Shown: positions 1 to 8,686 of the stretch, in pieces
Layout: each line of letters begins with the position of its first letter
How positions within the stretch are numbered: position 1 is the stretch's first letter
Assembly (NCBI GenBank): GCA_963776195.1
Contig: CAVZMO010000022.1
Location: 1 to 64,000, forward strand
Direction: 5' to 3'
DNA: 64,000 bases
Source of the DNA: CAVZMO01 sp963776195
Lineage (GTDB): Bacteria > Nitrospirota > Thermodesulfovibrionia > Thermodesulfovibrionales > SM23-35
Translations under genes and position numbers: made by a program
The notes under the pieces: model-generated
Seen by the model: the letters and a program-made list of their open reading frames with translations, nothing else
The model's database searches: none
Told to the model about the DNA's origin: nothing

Positions 1-276
1 CGAGTCGCGCAAGGACAGTTACAGATAACGGTCTGCGATAAAGTCTATTGAGCAAGTTTGCGGTCGAATTAGGCCTGTCTGCATAAACACCGATCGGTTC
101 GGGCGGCTGACCATTCGGAGGCGCTCGAGTGAGACACCCAACGCAGAAGAGGCATCCGTGTGAATGTGTCCTATTGTTTTTTGGTCGTATTTGTGCTCAA
201 ATAGAAAAGCGGAAGTTTAATTTTTATGACAGTGGAATAGGCACATGCATAGTGAAAAGAAGTCTCTTTTATTGTT

Positions 277-591
277 TTGGTGGCGTTTCTCGGTATGTTT
301 TGCGTTGTCGCGGGATCTACTGATTCATATGCGGCGGAACGTCAGAGCAGTATCAGGGAACGAATCGATGTGCTTCAAGAGAGGATCGACGCAGGGATTA
401 GTTCGGGCGCACTCACACGGAAGGAGGCGGGAAGAGTCCAGCGCGAACTTGACGATGTGAGAAAAGAAAGGGCAAGCATGAAGGAGGATGACGGGCGAAT
501 TTCGCATCAAGAGCGGGCGCGTCTCTACCGGAGACTCGATGAGGTTGGAAAACTGATTTACAAGGAAAAACACGATGATCAAAAGCATTAA
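277..591 (+). CDS. small secreted helical protein, leader frameshifted
   Basis: A 104-residue protein with a hydrophobic leader ending near SYA (about residue 19), then a charged helical region. Two similar segments follow each other, each with a G-x-(L/I)-(T/S)-x-x-E core (roughly residues 44-56 and 70-83). They look like degenerate EF-hand loops, though most metal ligands are missing. The only start in this frame is TTG at 277 or GTG at 280. An ATG at 245 opens the sequence MHSEKKSLL in another frame. One extra T in the T run at 267-270 would fuse it to the leader and give a textbook signal peptide, so either the start is weak or a base has been lost. I recognise no family. A role in the periplasm is inference. 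Confidence 0.55.
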   Translation: MVAFLGMFCVVAGSTDSYAAERQSSIRERIDVLQERIDAGISSGALTRKEAGRVQRELDDVRKERASMKEDDGRISHQERARLYRRLDEVGKLIYKEKHDDQKH

Positions 592-816
592 CAAAGGCAT
601 AACCTGAACGCTGCGCATTAGAACATATAGTCTTCCCGAACAAGTTGTTTTATATAACAGACTGCGGGGTCGGCCCTTGCCAGGCTGTTGAAAAACTCTT
701 ACAGAAAACAGTTCAAAGCCATTTAAGAAGGTGATTGCCTATTCCACTGAAGTCGACCATCTATTCCGCATGATTCCGTCCAGTTGAGAACGCATAGCGA
801 AGCTGGTGTTGTTATC

Positions 817-1059
817 TTACTTTTCCTGGCCGGATTGAGTCAATTTTGCTTTTGTTTTTCTCAATGATTCACCCTTCAAAATAATCTTATGTGCATTATG
901 TACGATTCTATCGAGGATAGCATCAGCGAGCGTTGGTTCGCCGATCAGCTCATGCCACTTTGCAACAGGGTACTGGCTTGTGATAACGGTTGAACGGATG
1001 CCGTGACGGTCTTCCATGATCTCAAGGAAGTCTCTACGTTCGGCGTCATTCAATATAGA
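817..1059 (-). pseudogene. istB: istB, C-terminal fragment
   Basis: This is the C-terminal part of the IS21 helper ATPase. It has the family sequence DAERRDFLEIMEDRHG, then S-Q-Y-P-V-A-K-W-H and the final DRIVHNAHKI region. Its reading frame enters from inside the nested IS element; native sequence starts at the TATAGA duplication (1054-1059). Joining it to the fragment at 2906-3421, and removing the nested element plus one duplication copy, restores one in-frame protein of about 250 residues, the normal IstB length. It lacks the Walker motifs and is unlikely to act alone. Confidence 0.9.
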
Positions 1060-2905
1060 CGCATTTTCTTTTTCAAACCCACATAGAAACCCGTGCCCAG
1101 CAATGATTTGAAGGCAGTTTTGCATTTCCGGAATATGGCTACAGCGTTACCTTCAGCAGATCCAGTATTCTCTTTTGCTCTTCATCGGGAGTGCTGACAA
1201 CCCTGCAGTTGGTATCTTCTACGGTCACAATTTCCCTGCGCACACTCTTCAATCTCTCAATTACATTTTCGAAGGTCCATCTGCGGTATTTGTTTTTGCC
1301 GTCTGATTGAAATAAAGGTTTCAGCCTTTGATTCATATGCCACTGGATATAATAGGCAAGCATGCAGAGAAAGACGTGGCAGCGGATCCGATCATCTGTC
1401 TTGTGGTAAACAGGACGAATTTCAAGCTGCACGGTCTTAAGATTTCTAAAGGCCTGTTCCACCAGCGCAAGCTTCTTGTAAGAGGCAACGATCTCCTGCT
1501 TGTCCATAAGCTCCGCAGGAACATCCGTATTAATTATATAACAGCCATCCAGAAGCTGCTCCGCATATACCTTGTCCTCTTTAAAGCTCCACAGCAGGCA
1601 CCCCTCTTTTACTTCCCACTGCACAAACTTCTCCATCTTTGTTTTGGCGAACACCTTGCCGACTCTTTTGCCTATGGCCTCAGGCGTCCCCTTCCGTTTG
1701 GATTGCGATATCTTCTCCAAGGCCGTGCGCGTAGCGTCCAGCAAGGCCTTGCGGGTCCTGGTCTCTCTTTCGGCACTCTTAGGATTCCGGCATAAACAAT
1801 ACCGCTGCCCTGTATTGTCAGGGTCAATCACCTCCACTATATGCTTTTCGTCAAACATATCCACCTGTATAAGCTTGCGGTTCAGCAGTTCCACTATCTG
1901 ACGATGCGTCAAGGCCGATATCGTACTGAGGCCTTCTACATCCTTTACCTTCTCGTAATTTGCCCGTGTCACCATCCCCCTGTCGCCTACAAAAATAATC
2001 TCCTGTATCCCATAGGTCTTTTGTAGTTCGGCTATCTTGTTTACCACGGTTGCGGCATCCTGTGTGTTGCCGGGGAAAACCTCCAGTGCCACAGGACAGC
2101 CTTCAGAACTGCACAGAAGCCCTATGACCATCTGCTCATGTCCGCGTTTGCCGTCACGATTATATCCAAACGCTACAATATCGCTGTCCTCGTATTGCCC
2201 TTCAAAATAACTGCTCGTTATATCATAGAGAACCAGAGCCCCATTGCGAAGATGTCGCCTTGCCAAGGTATCTTGTATCGCCCTCTGTCTCTGCAATAGC
2301 TTGTCCATAGCCTCATAGCAATGATTGTCCACATCAACCTCGCCCTGTACTCCGCACAGCTCCCATAATGCCGTGTCCTTCCACCGGTGAGACAGGGATA
2401 ACTTGCTGCCGGAATATATCAGACGGCCCACAATCATCGCCAGACAGTCCTTGACCCACTGCTCTGTCGGCTTTGAATAAATAGCCTTATCTAATTGCAG
2501 TTCCTTTGCTAACTGCAATGCGGCATATGATGCCCCGTATTCCTTTGATTCAGTGATCTTATGGGCGCCCTGAGAACTCTTTATTATTGCATCGCCTCTA
2601 AAGGCAGCCTGTAACAGCTTCAACTCTTCATAGCTTTTGTCTTTTATCCTGCCGTGTGTTGTGTGTTTGATCTTGTCGCCTTCGCGGAACGTGGTGCGGA
2701 TGAGGCCGGAGTACGTTTGACCATATTTCTGGATCTCCAGGTGCATGCGGGGCGTCCTTTTTGCTCTCATGGCTACTATTATACACATTACATCATATCA
2801 TGTCAAGCTATATAACTGTATTTACTGGCTACATTAGAAATGTTAAATCACCCCTAAACCCTTTTCTGTTCTACATTTGCAAGTGATTTGCTAAAAGAAG
2901 ATGCG
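1060..2905 (-). mobile_element. IS1634-type insertion sequence nested in istB
   Basis: The element is 1846 bp. Its ends are inverted repeats: CGCATTTTCTTTT at 1060 and CGCATCTTCTTTT read inward from 2905, matching at 12 of 13 positions. It is flanked by the direct repeat TATAGA (1054-1059 and 2906-2911), and it holds one transposase gene. Its insertion into istB is clean: deleting it and one repeat copy restores the istB frame. The size and 6-bp duplication fit the IS1634 branch of the IS4 superfamily. Confidence 0.92.
1139..2788 (-). CDS. IS1634-family transposase
   Basis: A 549-residue DDE transposase. The first catalytic Asp is in LYDITSSYFEG, the second in FVGDRGMV, and the Glu in a Y-x-x-L-A-L-V-E-Q-A-F-R-N-L-K segment matching the Y-R-E-K signature of IS4-superfamily enzymes. 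An alternative start seven codons in (MRAKRTPRM) is equally possible. The gene fills most of its element and shows no stop or frameshift, so the element may still be mobile. Confidence 0.92.
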   Translation of the reverse strand: MCIIVAMRAKRTPRMHLEIQKYGQTYSGLIRTTFREGDKIKHTTHGRIKDKSYEELKLLQAAFRGDAIIKSSQGAHKITESKEYGASYAALQLAKELQLDKAIYSKPTEQWVKDCLAMIVGRLIYSGSKLSLSHRWKDTALWELCGVQGEVDVDNHCYEAMDKLLQRQRAIQDTLARRHLRNGALVLYDITSSYFEGQYEDSDIVAFGYNRDGKRGHEQMVIGLLCSSEGCPVALEVFPGNTQDAATVVNKIAELQKTYGIQEIIFVGDRGMVTRANYEKVKDVEGLSTISALTHRQIVELLNRKLIQVDMFDEKHIVEVIDPDNTGQRYCLCRNPKSAERETRTRKALLDATRTALEKISQSKRKGTPEAIGKRVGKVFAKTKMEKFVQWEVKEGCLLWSFKEDKVYAEQLLDGCYIINTDVPAELMDKQEIVASYKKLALVEQAFRNLKTVQLEIRPVYHKTDDRIRCHVFLCMLAYYIQWHMNQRLKPLFQSDGKNKYRRWTFENVIERLKSVRREIVTVEDTNCRVVSTPDEEQKRILDLLKVTL

Positions 2906-3421
2906 TATAGACAAGCCCCAGTCATCCACAACCAGAAGATCTGTCTTTGCCAGTTTGCCGAGCAGCTTTCCATAACTACCGTCACCCCGCGCAACTGCCA
3001 GTTCTCTGAAGAGACGGGATGATCGGTAATACAGAGCGGCAAAGCCTTCACGGCATGCCTTCTGGGCTAATGCCTCAGCGAGGTAGGACTTACCGATACC
3101 GGTTTGTCCTGTGACAATGACGTTCTGGTGGTTTCTGATCCAATTGCAATTGGACAGCGTCAGCATCACGGATTTGTCCAGTCCTCTGGGATGCCGGAAG
3201 TCGATATCCTCTACCGAAGCCTGTTGCTTCAGCCGGGCAGCCTTCAATCTCCTCTGAAGTTTTCTGTTTTCTCTTGATATCCATTCACGGTCTACCAGCA
3301 TCGCGATCCGTTCTTCAAAACTTAATTCCTGAAGAGACGGTTGCTGAAGCTGATCCCTTAGCGCATCCGCTATTGTGTGCAGTCTCATCTGAGAGAGTTT
3401 CTCAAGGGTTTGTTGTATCAA
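2906..3421 (-). pseudogene. istB: istB, N-terminal fragment
   Basis: This is the N-terminal part of the IS21 transposition helper, an AAA+ ATPase of the DnaC type. It has an N-terminal helical IstB domain, Walker A GQTGIGKS and Walker B LLVVDDWGL. Native coding stops at the TATAGA duplication (2906-2911); the last codons before its stop lie within the inserted element. It lies about 90 bp downstream of istA, the usual IS21 order. Everything after Walker B, including sensor motifs, is missing, so the product should be inactive. Confidence 0.9.
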
Positions 3422-3508
3422 TTCTAATCCTCCTTCATTGTTCTCAGGGTAGATTACCCTTTGGTCGTTTCCTGATCGTTCATCCTGGGGCTTCTGGGAA
3501 GGCCGGTT

Positions 3509-5047
3509 TCAGCAGTAGTAGCCTTCTCCCCGTATATTTTCATGTTCTATAGGCTTCACCTCCTTTTCTTCCGGTAGCGGCTGCTGGTCGAACCCGGTAT
3601 CTAAAATAGATTTGACGCTTTTGTATGAGCATGATTTAATCGCAACGGCCCGTCTGCAGGCAGCTTCTACCCGCTCCTGACTGTATTTCTTTGCAAGACT
3701 GAAGATGCCCAGACAACTGCGATATCCCTGTTCGGGGTGGGCTCTGCTGGAGAGGATGTGATCAACTACGGCCGCCGTCTCAGGTCCGGTCTTCTCCGCC
3801 CACTGGATTATCCGTGCCGGGGTCCATTCATAATATTTCCTGTGTTTCTCCGGTCTGTGTTCAGGGACAGTGGTAAACCTGCCTTTTTCATAACTCCGCC
3901 GATGGGTAGCAATACGATTGCCCTTATAAAGAACCTCTACCGTCTGTGCCGTCAGCCTTGCCTCTACCTCCTTTCTAACAAGCTGATAGGGCACGCTGTA
4001 GAAGTGTCCGTCCACTTCGATGTGATAATCAATATGCACTCTCGCTTTTTTCCATTCAGCGTACTGATACCGTGTTTGAGGCAATGGGAGCAGTGACGGT
4101 TTGTCCAGTGTTTCAAACAATTCCCTTCGCGTGCTATCCAGTTTTTTGAACTTTCTTGTGTTGAGGCGTTCAAGGAGTTCCGTGACCTTGTCGTTGACTT
4201 CCCGGATGCTGAAGAAGGCGTGATGTCTGAGGGCTGCTGTGATCCATCTGGTGACCAGAAGAACGCCGGCCTCGACCTTGGCTTTGTCCTTCGGTCTTGC
4301 AACCCGTGCCGGGATGACGGCAGTCCCGTAATGCTCGGCCATATCCTGATAGGTCGGAGAGAGGTCCGGTTCATACCGGCATGCCTTCGATACTCCCGAC
4401 TTAAGATTATCGGGTATTGTAATCCTGGCGACACCGCCAAAATATTCAAACGCATGGATATGGGCTTTGATCCATGACGGGATATCCTGTGACTCCAAGG
4501 CCTCTGCATAGGTGTAATTGCTTGCCCCGAGCACTGCAACAAAGATCTCCGCCTCTTTGATCTCCCCGGTAAGAGGATTTATCACTTCAATCCCTTTGCC
4601 GGCAAAGTCTACAAACAGCTTCTCCCCTGCCCGATACTCCTGCCTCAGAGAAAGATCGAGGGTTTCCGCCCATCTCTGGTACAACTCGCAGAACCGGCTG
4701 TACTGATATCCTTCGGGATATTGCTGCTTGTACTCGATCCACAAAAGCTGTAGGGTTACGCCTTTTCTCTTCAGTTCTTTGTGTATATCCGTCCACTGAG
4801 GAAGGGGTTTCTCTAACGGGATGAGGATTGTCTTGCCGGGAAAAAGCTTTGCCTCAAGGGTTGCTTCATCGAGCCATTCAGGCAGCGGCCATCCAATCCC
4901 CGCTGCCTCCGCCCTTCGCACATAATCAGCTACCGTGCTGTGGGAGATGTTGCAGGAACGCGCTACCTGACGCTTCCTCAGCCTTATCCCAAAATATAAT
5001 CGTAAAATCTCTTTCGTCTTTCGCATGGATACTCTTTCTGCCGCCAT
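3509..5047 (-). CDS. istA: IS21-family transposase IstA
   Basis: A 512-residue transposase. An N-terminal helix-turn-helix (about residues 15-50, RKRQVARSCNISHSTVADYV) is followed by an integrase-type core. That core has Asp in LFVDFAGKG, Asp in the TIPDNLKSGV segment and Glu in the KDKAKVEAGV segment, matching the D-D-E spacing of IstA. The C-terminal part carries a beta-rich DNA-binding region (HYSVPYQL-type). It is intact and reads from just inside the repeat-rich right end of the element toward istB. Transposition probably fails because istB is interrupted, unless a related element supplies IstB. Confidence 0.93.
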   Translation of the reverse strand: MAAERVSMRKTKEILRLYFGIRLRKRQVARSCNISHSTVADYVRRAEAAGIGWPLPEWLDEATLEAKLFPGKTILIPLEKPLPQWTDIHKELKRKGVTLQLLWIEYKQQYPEGYQYSRFCELYQRWAETLDLSLRQEYRAGEKLFVDFAGKGIEVINPLTGEIKEAEIFVAVLGASNYTYAEALESQDIPSWIKAHIHAFEYFGGVARITIPDNLKSGVSKACRYEPDLSPTYQDMAEHYGTAVIPARVARPKDKAKVEAGVLLVTRWITAALRHHAFFSIREVNDKVTELLERLNTRKFKKLDSTRRELFETLDKPSLLPLPQTRYQYAEWKKARVHIDYHIEVDGHFYSVPYQLVRKEVEARLTAQTVEVLYKGNRIATHRRSYEKGRFTTVPEHRPEKHRKYYEWTPARIIQWAEKTGPETAAVVDHILSSRAHPEQGYRSCLGIFSLAKKYSQERVEAACRRAVAIKSCSYKSVKSILDTGFDQQPLPEEKEVKPIEHENIRGEGYYC

Positions 5048-5434
5048 TCTTCCTCCTCGAATCGTGATAAGAGTGTAGAATGACGGATTTTATCCAGCTA
5101 AGACTATGCGTCCACGTAGAACTTGCTTCGTCCCGATCCATACCGGCCATCTGTTCCGGCCTCACCAGTAAAGTGGTAGGCTTCAGAGCGGAATCACTGG
5201 ACGGAATGCCCCGGAATCAGTGGTCGACTTGCTCCGGAATGACTGGTCGATTTGGGCCGGAATAGGCAGGTGATAGACTATTGCAACTTCTGATGTGTGG
5301 AGGTGCAATCAAATATCCAGGGACACATCCTATATTGTTTGACATTAAGGCCGTTATTCTGAAAGCCCCTCAGGAATATTCTCCGACCCGGAGAGCTTCC
5401 AAAAATTCTTTCCGCGGAAAACACACACCCCTTC

Positions 5435-5463
5435 TTGACAGATGCATTGCAATGCATTACAAT
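5435..5463 (+). promoter_or_regulatory. sigma-70 promoter with palindromic operator for toxin-antitoxin pair 1
   Basis: A consensus -35 TTGACA (5435-5440) and -10 TACAAT (5458-5463) are separated by exactly 17 bp. Almost the whole spacer is a perfect 16-bp palindrome, ATGCATTGCAATGCAT (5442-5457). It sits where a ribbon-helix-helix repressor would block polymerase. The antitoxin starts at 5494 after a GGAGG. Autorepression is inferred from the layout. Confidence 0.75.
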
Positions 5464-5493
5464 GAAATATCTTGTAATAGGAGGGTATATAGT

Positions 5494-5751
5494 ATGAACT
5501 CTCAACTAACAGTCAGATTGCCTGATAATCTTGAAAAAGGCATCTCAATGATCGCTAAAAAGCTTCACTTAAAGCGGGCTGATATCGTAAGAATGGCATT
5601 AGAGAGATTCGTTAAACAAGCTGAGGGGGAAGACGAGAGTAGCCCCTATGATAGGGTAAAGAGCCTTCTTGGAAGTGTTTCGAGCGGCATCTCTGACCTC
5701 GGGGAGTCACACCGGGAGCACCTTTTGAGGAAAATGAAGCGGCATGCGTAG
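5494..5751 (+). CDS. ribbon-helix-helix antitoxin
   Basis: An 85-residue protein opening with the beta-strand and helices of a CopG/MetJ-type ribbon-helix-helix domain (LTVRLPDNLEKGISMIAKKL, residues 4-23, then RADIVRMALERFV). The C-terminal tail is charged and less ordered, as in antitoxins whose tail wraps the toxin. The start at 5494 is preceded by GGAGG at 5480-5484. The stop overlaps the toxin start by 8 bp, so the two are translationally coupled. It probably neutralises the PIN toxin and represses the promoter at 5435-5463. Confidence 0.85.
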   Translation: MNSQLTVRLPDNLEKGISMIAKKLHLKRADIVRMALERFVKQAEGEDESSPYDRVKSLLGSVSSGISDLGESHREHLLRKMKRHA

Positions 5752-6157
5752 CTTGCTGTTTGATACTGGCGTATTTGTCGCGTTGCTTGATAAAAGCGAA
5801 AAGAATCACGAGCGTTGCGTTGCCTTTTTAAAAGAGTTTAAAGGTAAGCTTTTTACCACTGAGCCGGTACTCACAGAGACCCTTTATCTGCTCGGACCAT
5901 CAATAAAAGCTCAGCGGGCTTGCATTGACTTTCTATTGAAAGGCGGAGCAACTCTTATCCCCCAATCAAAGGAAAGTTTATCTCGCGCATCTGCACTCAT
6001 GGAAAAGTATGAGGACATCCCAATGGATTTTGCAGATGCTACCCTCGTGTCCCTTGCTGAAGAGATAGATGTAGTCGAGATATTCACTCTTGATCGGAGA
6101 GGTTTTAGTACTTACCGTATTCGCGGGAAGACAGCATTCAAAATCTGGCCGGAGTAG
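5744..6157 (+). CDS. PIN-domain toxin (VapC-like)
   Basis: A 137-residue PIN-domain ribonuclease. Acidic residues occupy the expected places: Asp7 (LLFDTGVFVALLD), Glu45 or Glu40, Asp95 and Asp98 (MDFADATLV), and Asp117 (TLDRRGF). In this family these residues bind Mg2+ for RNA cleavage. It overlaps the antitoxin gene by 8 bp. Its length fits single-domain VapC-type toxins. The RNA target cannot be told from sequence. Confidence 0.87.
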   Translation: MRSLLFDTGVFVALLDKSEKNHERCVAFLKEFKGKLFTTEPVLTETLYLLGPSIKAQRACIDFLLKGGATLIPQSKESLSRASALMEKYEDIPMDFADATLVSLAEEIDVVEIFTLDRRGFSTYRIRGKTAFKIWPE

Positions 6158-6325
6158 GCGACACTGAGTAAAATTACTCAAGCTATTGAGTAAACCGTAT
6201 GTTTAAATATCCAGAGCGAATGCCCATCGGGGTCGTGTCTTGAAATATAAGATTTTCCCGCGAAGACGTTTGGACTTAAAACAACGCTGCTTTTGGATTT
6301 TTCCGGCAAGTGCCGCGAGTGCTCC

Positions 6326-6369
6326 TTGACATATGACGTATATTATGAATAATATTATACGTCAGGAGG
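6326..6369 (+). promoter_or_regulatory. promoter and imperfect palindromic operator for toxin-antitoxin pair 2
   Basis: TTGACA at 6326-6331 is followed 18 bp later by a -10-like TAATAT (6350-6355). A 31-bp imperfect palindrome spans 6334-6364 with arms TGACGTATA and TATACGTCA, covering the -10 region. A strong AGGAGG lies at 6364-6369. The design matches the first pair, with a different operator sequence. Confidence 0.65.
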
Positions 6370-6381
6370 TGAGATGAACGG

Positions 6382-6630
6382 ATGGCTGTAAAATTAACAT
6401 TAAGAATGGACGAACGGTTGATAAAAGACGCAAAAAAAATTGCCAGGGCCCATGGGGTGAGTCTTTCAGGGATGGTTTCAAACTACTTCAAATCACTGGC
6501 AATGAAACAGAAGAAGGAATTTGTTGAATCTCCTGTTTTATCCGAAGTATCAGGGATTTTATCAACAAAGAAGAGCAAGAAGGAACTGCTCAGGAGTTAT
6601 AAGAAGCACATACAGGAAAAGTATCTTTGA
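6382..6630 (+). CDS. antitoxin of PIN toxin (DUF6364-like)
   Basis: An 82-residue protein beginning VKLTLRMDERLIKDAKKIA, a ribbon-helix-helix-like start found in antitoxins that precede PIN genes. The rest is lysine-rich and helical. A second ATG at 6374 sits closer to the Shine-Dalgarno but reads only five codons to a stop at 6389-6391, so 6382 is the real start. The gene overlaps the toxin by 4 bp at the sequence TTGA. It is probably the repressor for the palindrome at 6334-6364. Confidence 0.8.
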   Translation: MAVKLTLRMDERLIKDAKKIARAHGVSLSGMVSNYFKSLAMKQKKEFVESPVLSEVSGILSTKKSKKELLRSYKKHIQEKYL

Positions 6631-7061
6631 AATCAGTTCTCTGTGATATTAATTTCGTCCTCGACATTTTTTTAAAGCGGGAACCCTTTTATTATCCATC
6701 TGCCCGCCTGTTCAGAAAAATAGAAAACAAGGAATTGAAGGGCTGTCTTTGCGCATTAAGCTTCCCCACGCTTTTCTATCTGTTATCCAAAGAATTGGGC
6801 AGGGAAAAAGCCTTAAAGACACTTGAAAAAATAAGGCTTGTTTTCAGAGTTGCTCAGGTAGATGAAAGGATAATAGATTTATCTTTGGCGTCTGACTTTA
6901 AGGATTTCGAAGACGCTGTACAATATTATGCGGCTATTCAGGCAAAAGTGGAATTCATCATAACAAGAGATAAGCCTGGCTATAATAAAGGGAGCCTGCC
7001 GGTTTTAACAGCAGAAGAATTCCTTGCTCTCCTTTTCCCAACGCCGCCATCCTCAAATTAA
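6627..7061 (+). CDS. PIN-domain toxin
   Basis: A 144-residue PIN-domain protein starting with TTG inside the antitoxin stop (TTGA overlap). It has the early Asp in LCDINFVLDIFL, a DFKDFEDAVQYYAA segment with central acidic residues, and a late Asp in IITRDKPGY. This variant (FEDAVQ, ITRDK) belongs to the group of PIN toxins often annotated as nucleic-acid-binding proteins. It ends with a short proline-rich tail. RNase activity is inferred from the family. Confidence 0.83.
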   Translation: MKSVLCDINFVLDIFLKREPFYYPSARLFRKIENKELKGCLCALSFPTLFYLLSKELGREKALKTLEKIRLVFRVAQVDERIIDLSLASDFKDFEDAVQYYAAIQAKVEFIITRDKPGYNKGSLPVLTAEEFLALLFPTPPSSN

Positions 7062-7145
7062 ATACTATTCTCTATGTTTTTTCCTCGTTCTTCATAAATT
7101 CCTGACGAACAGTACAGAATTTTGAATTTAAGATAAAATAATTAA

Positions 7146-8675
7146 ATGAATAAATGGATCATTACATTGACCGTAATGCTCCCCACGCTTATCGAGATCA
7201 TAGACACGTCTGTTGTCAACGTGTCTCTCGATCATATCCGGGGCAGTCTTTCTGCGGGCATTGACGAATCGACATGGACGATTACCTCCTACCTCGTATC
7301 AAATGCGATCATAATACCTATGACAGGCTGGTTGAGCAGAGTTTTCGGCAGGAAAAAATATCTTATTCTTTCGATATCAGTTTTTACCATAAGTTCTTTT
7401 CTCTGCGGTGCTGCCTGGAGTCTCCAGAGTCTCGTTGTTTTCAGGATACTCCAGGGAATCGGCGGCGGGGCCCTTCAGCCGCTCTCGCAGTCGATCCTCC
7501 TCGAGACCTTTCCTCCCCGTCAGCACGGGATAGCAATGGCGGCATTCGGGGTCGGGATCATGTTCGGTCCTATCATCGGCCCTCTTTTGGGAGGCTGGAT
7601 TACCGACAACTGGTCGTGGCACTGGATATTTTTTATCAATATACCCATAGGGATCATCTCCGTACTTTTGACTATTTTGTTCATAACGGACCCGCCATAT
7701 ATGAAACAGGCCAGGATGAAGATAGATTACTGGGGGCTTGCGCTCCTTGCTCTTGGCCTCGGCTGCCTGCAGATAGTCCTTGATAAAGGGCAGCAGGAAA
7801 ACTGGTTCTCATCGAGTTTCATTGTATGGTTAAGCATTATCTCCGTACTGTCCATGATATCCTTTGTGATAAATGAATTATACGCCAAGCATCCGATAGT
7901 CAATCTCAGGGCATTTAAAAATATTTCTTTCAGTACCGGGAATATTGTAATGTTTCTGGGTTTCTTCAATCTTTTTGCGAGTATAGTCCTGCTCCCGATC
8001 TATCTCCAGACCCTCATGGGATATACATCATTCCTTGCAGGGTTCGTCTTAGGTCCGGGAGGTATTGCAACGTTAATAGCGCTTCCTTTAGCCGGAAGTC
8101 TGGTAAATAAAGTAAATCCAAAAGCCCTTCTGTCCTTTGGAATTGTTGTAAATGCCTATGCGACCTATCTCATGTCGAACTTCAACCTTGAAGCCGATTT
8201 TTATACCGTCATCTGGCCGAGAATTGTTCTGGGCGTCGGTATGGGATTTTTCTTCATCCCGCTTACCACAATGACTATGTCAGGAATTAGGAAAGAGGAT
8301 ATGGGGAATGCCTCGGCAATCTACAACCTCCTCCGAAACCTTGGAGGAAGTTTTGGCGTCGCTTTTGTAACAACTGTGCTGTCACGTCGTGCGCAGTTCC
8401 ATCAGAACCGTCTTGTCGAGAATCTTACCCCCTTTGACAGGACATACCAGATCTTCTCTGAACAGAGTGCCCAGTTTCTTCAGTACAGGGGTATGGAAAG
8501 TTCCCTGTCTGATCAGGGAGCGCTTGGGACTATGTATAAAGAACTTCTCAGACAGGCATCCATGTTGTCATTCAATGACGCATTCCGAATCGTTAGCATA
8601 ATAATGATATGTGTTCTTCCGCTCGTGTTATTCATGAAAAGAGCGAAGGCGACCGCACCGCCGGGGATGCATTAA
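7146..8675 (+). CDS. MFS multidrug exporter, DHA2/EmrB type
   Basis: A 509-residue inner-membrane transporter whose length and hydrophobicity fit the 14-helix DHA2 drug:H+ antiporter family. Motif D1-like IDTSVVNVSL is near residue 18, motif A (GWLSRVFGRKK) near 61-71, and the antiporter motif C (GVGIMFGPIIGPLLGGW) near 137-153. EmrB proteins usually work with an EmrA periplasmic adaptor and an outer-membrane channel, but no such gene is next to it, so it may work alone or with a distant partner. The substrate is unknown. No strong ribosome binding site precedes the ATG at 7146. Confidence 0.9.
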   Translation: MNKWIITLTVMLPTLIEIIDTSVVNVSLDHIRGSLSAGIDESTWTITSYLVSNAIIIPMTGWLSRVFGRKKYLILSISVFTISSFLCGAAWSLQSLVVFRILQGIGGGALQPLSQSILLETFPPRQHGIAMAAFGVGIMFGPIIGPLLGGWITDNWSWHWIFFINIPIGIISVLLTILFITDPPYMKQARMKIDYWGLALLALGLGCLQIVLDKGQQENWFSSSFIVWLSIISVLSMISFVINELYAKHPIVNLRAFKNISFSTGNIVMFLGFFNLFASIVLLPIYLQTLMGYTSFLAGFVLGPGGIATLIALPLAGSLVNKVNPKALLSFGIVVNAYATYLMSNFNLEADFYTVIWPRIVLGVGMGFFFIPLTTMTMSGIRKEDMGNASAIYNLLRNLGGSFGVAFVTTVLSRRAQFHQNRLVENLTPFDRTYQIFSEQSAQFLQYRGMESSLSDQGALGTMYKELLRQASMLSFNDAFRIVSIIMICVLPLVLFMKRAKATAPPGMH

Positions 8676-8686
8676 GGAAATTAACC

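Larger units (their letters stand above)
736..5268 (-). mobile_element. IS21-family insertion sequence, interrupted
   Basis: The element begins TGCCTATTCC at 736 and ends with the matching GGAATAGGCA at 5268, so it has the 5'-TG...CA-3' tips usual for IS21. It is flanked by an exact 6-bp direct repeat GGTGAT (730-735 and 5269-5274). Inside both ends are several ATTCCG-containing repeats spaced about 23 bp (about 740-790, and 5175-5268 on the other strand), the multiple terminal transposase sites of this family. It carries istA and istB on the minus strand. Without the nested element it would be about 2.68 kb, a normal IS21 size. As it stands it cannot make intact IstB. Confidence 0.93.

Noticed and set aside
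1..240. Short open frame from the left edge ending at 49-51 (RVAQGQLQITVCDKVY)
   Set aside because: Only 16 residues in view and no family can be recognised, so it may or may not be the end of a gene.
678..735. GGCTGTTGAAAAACTC next to the IS21 left end, which resembles ends of some other IS families
   Set aside because: No matching partner end, transposase or target duplication could be found; kept only as a note.
5281..5493. Longer start for the first antitoxin (from 5281, 156 residues)
   Set aside because: The extra N-terminus crosses the promoter and operator and lacks family similarity; 5494 has a good ribosome binding site.
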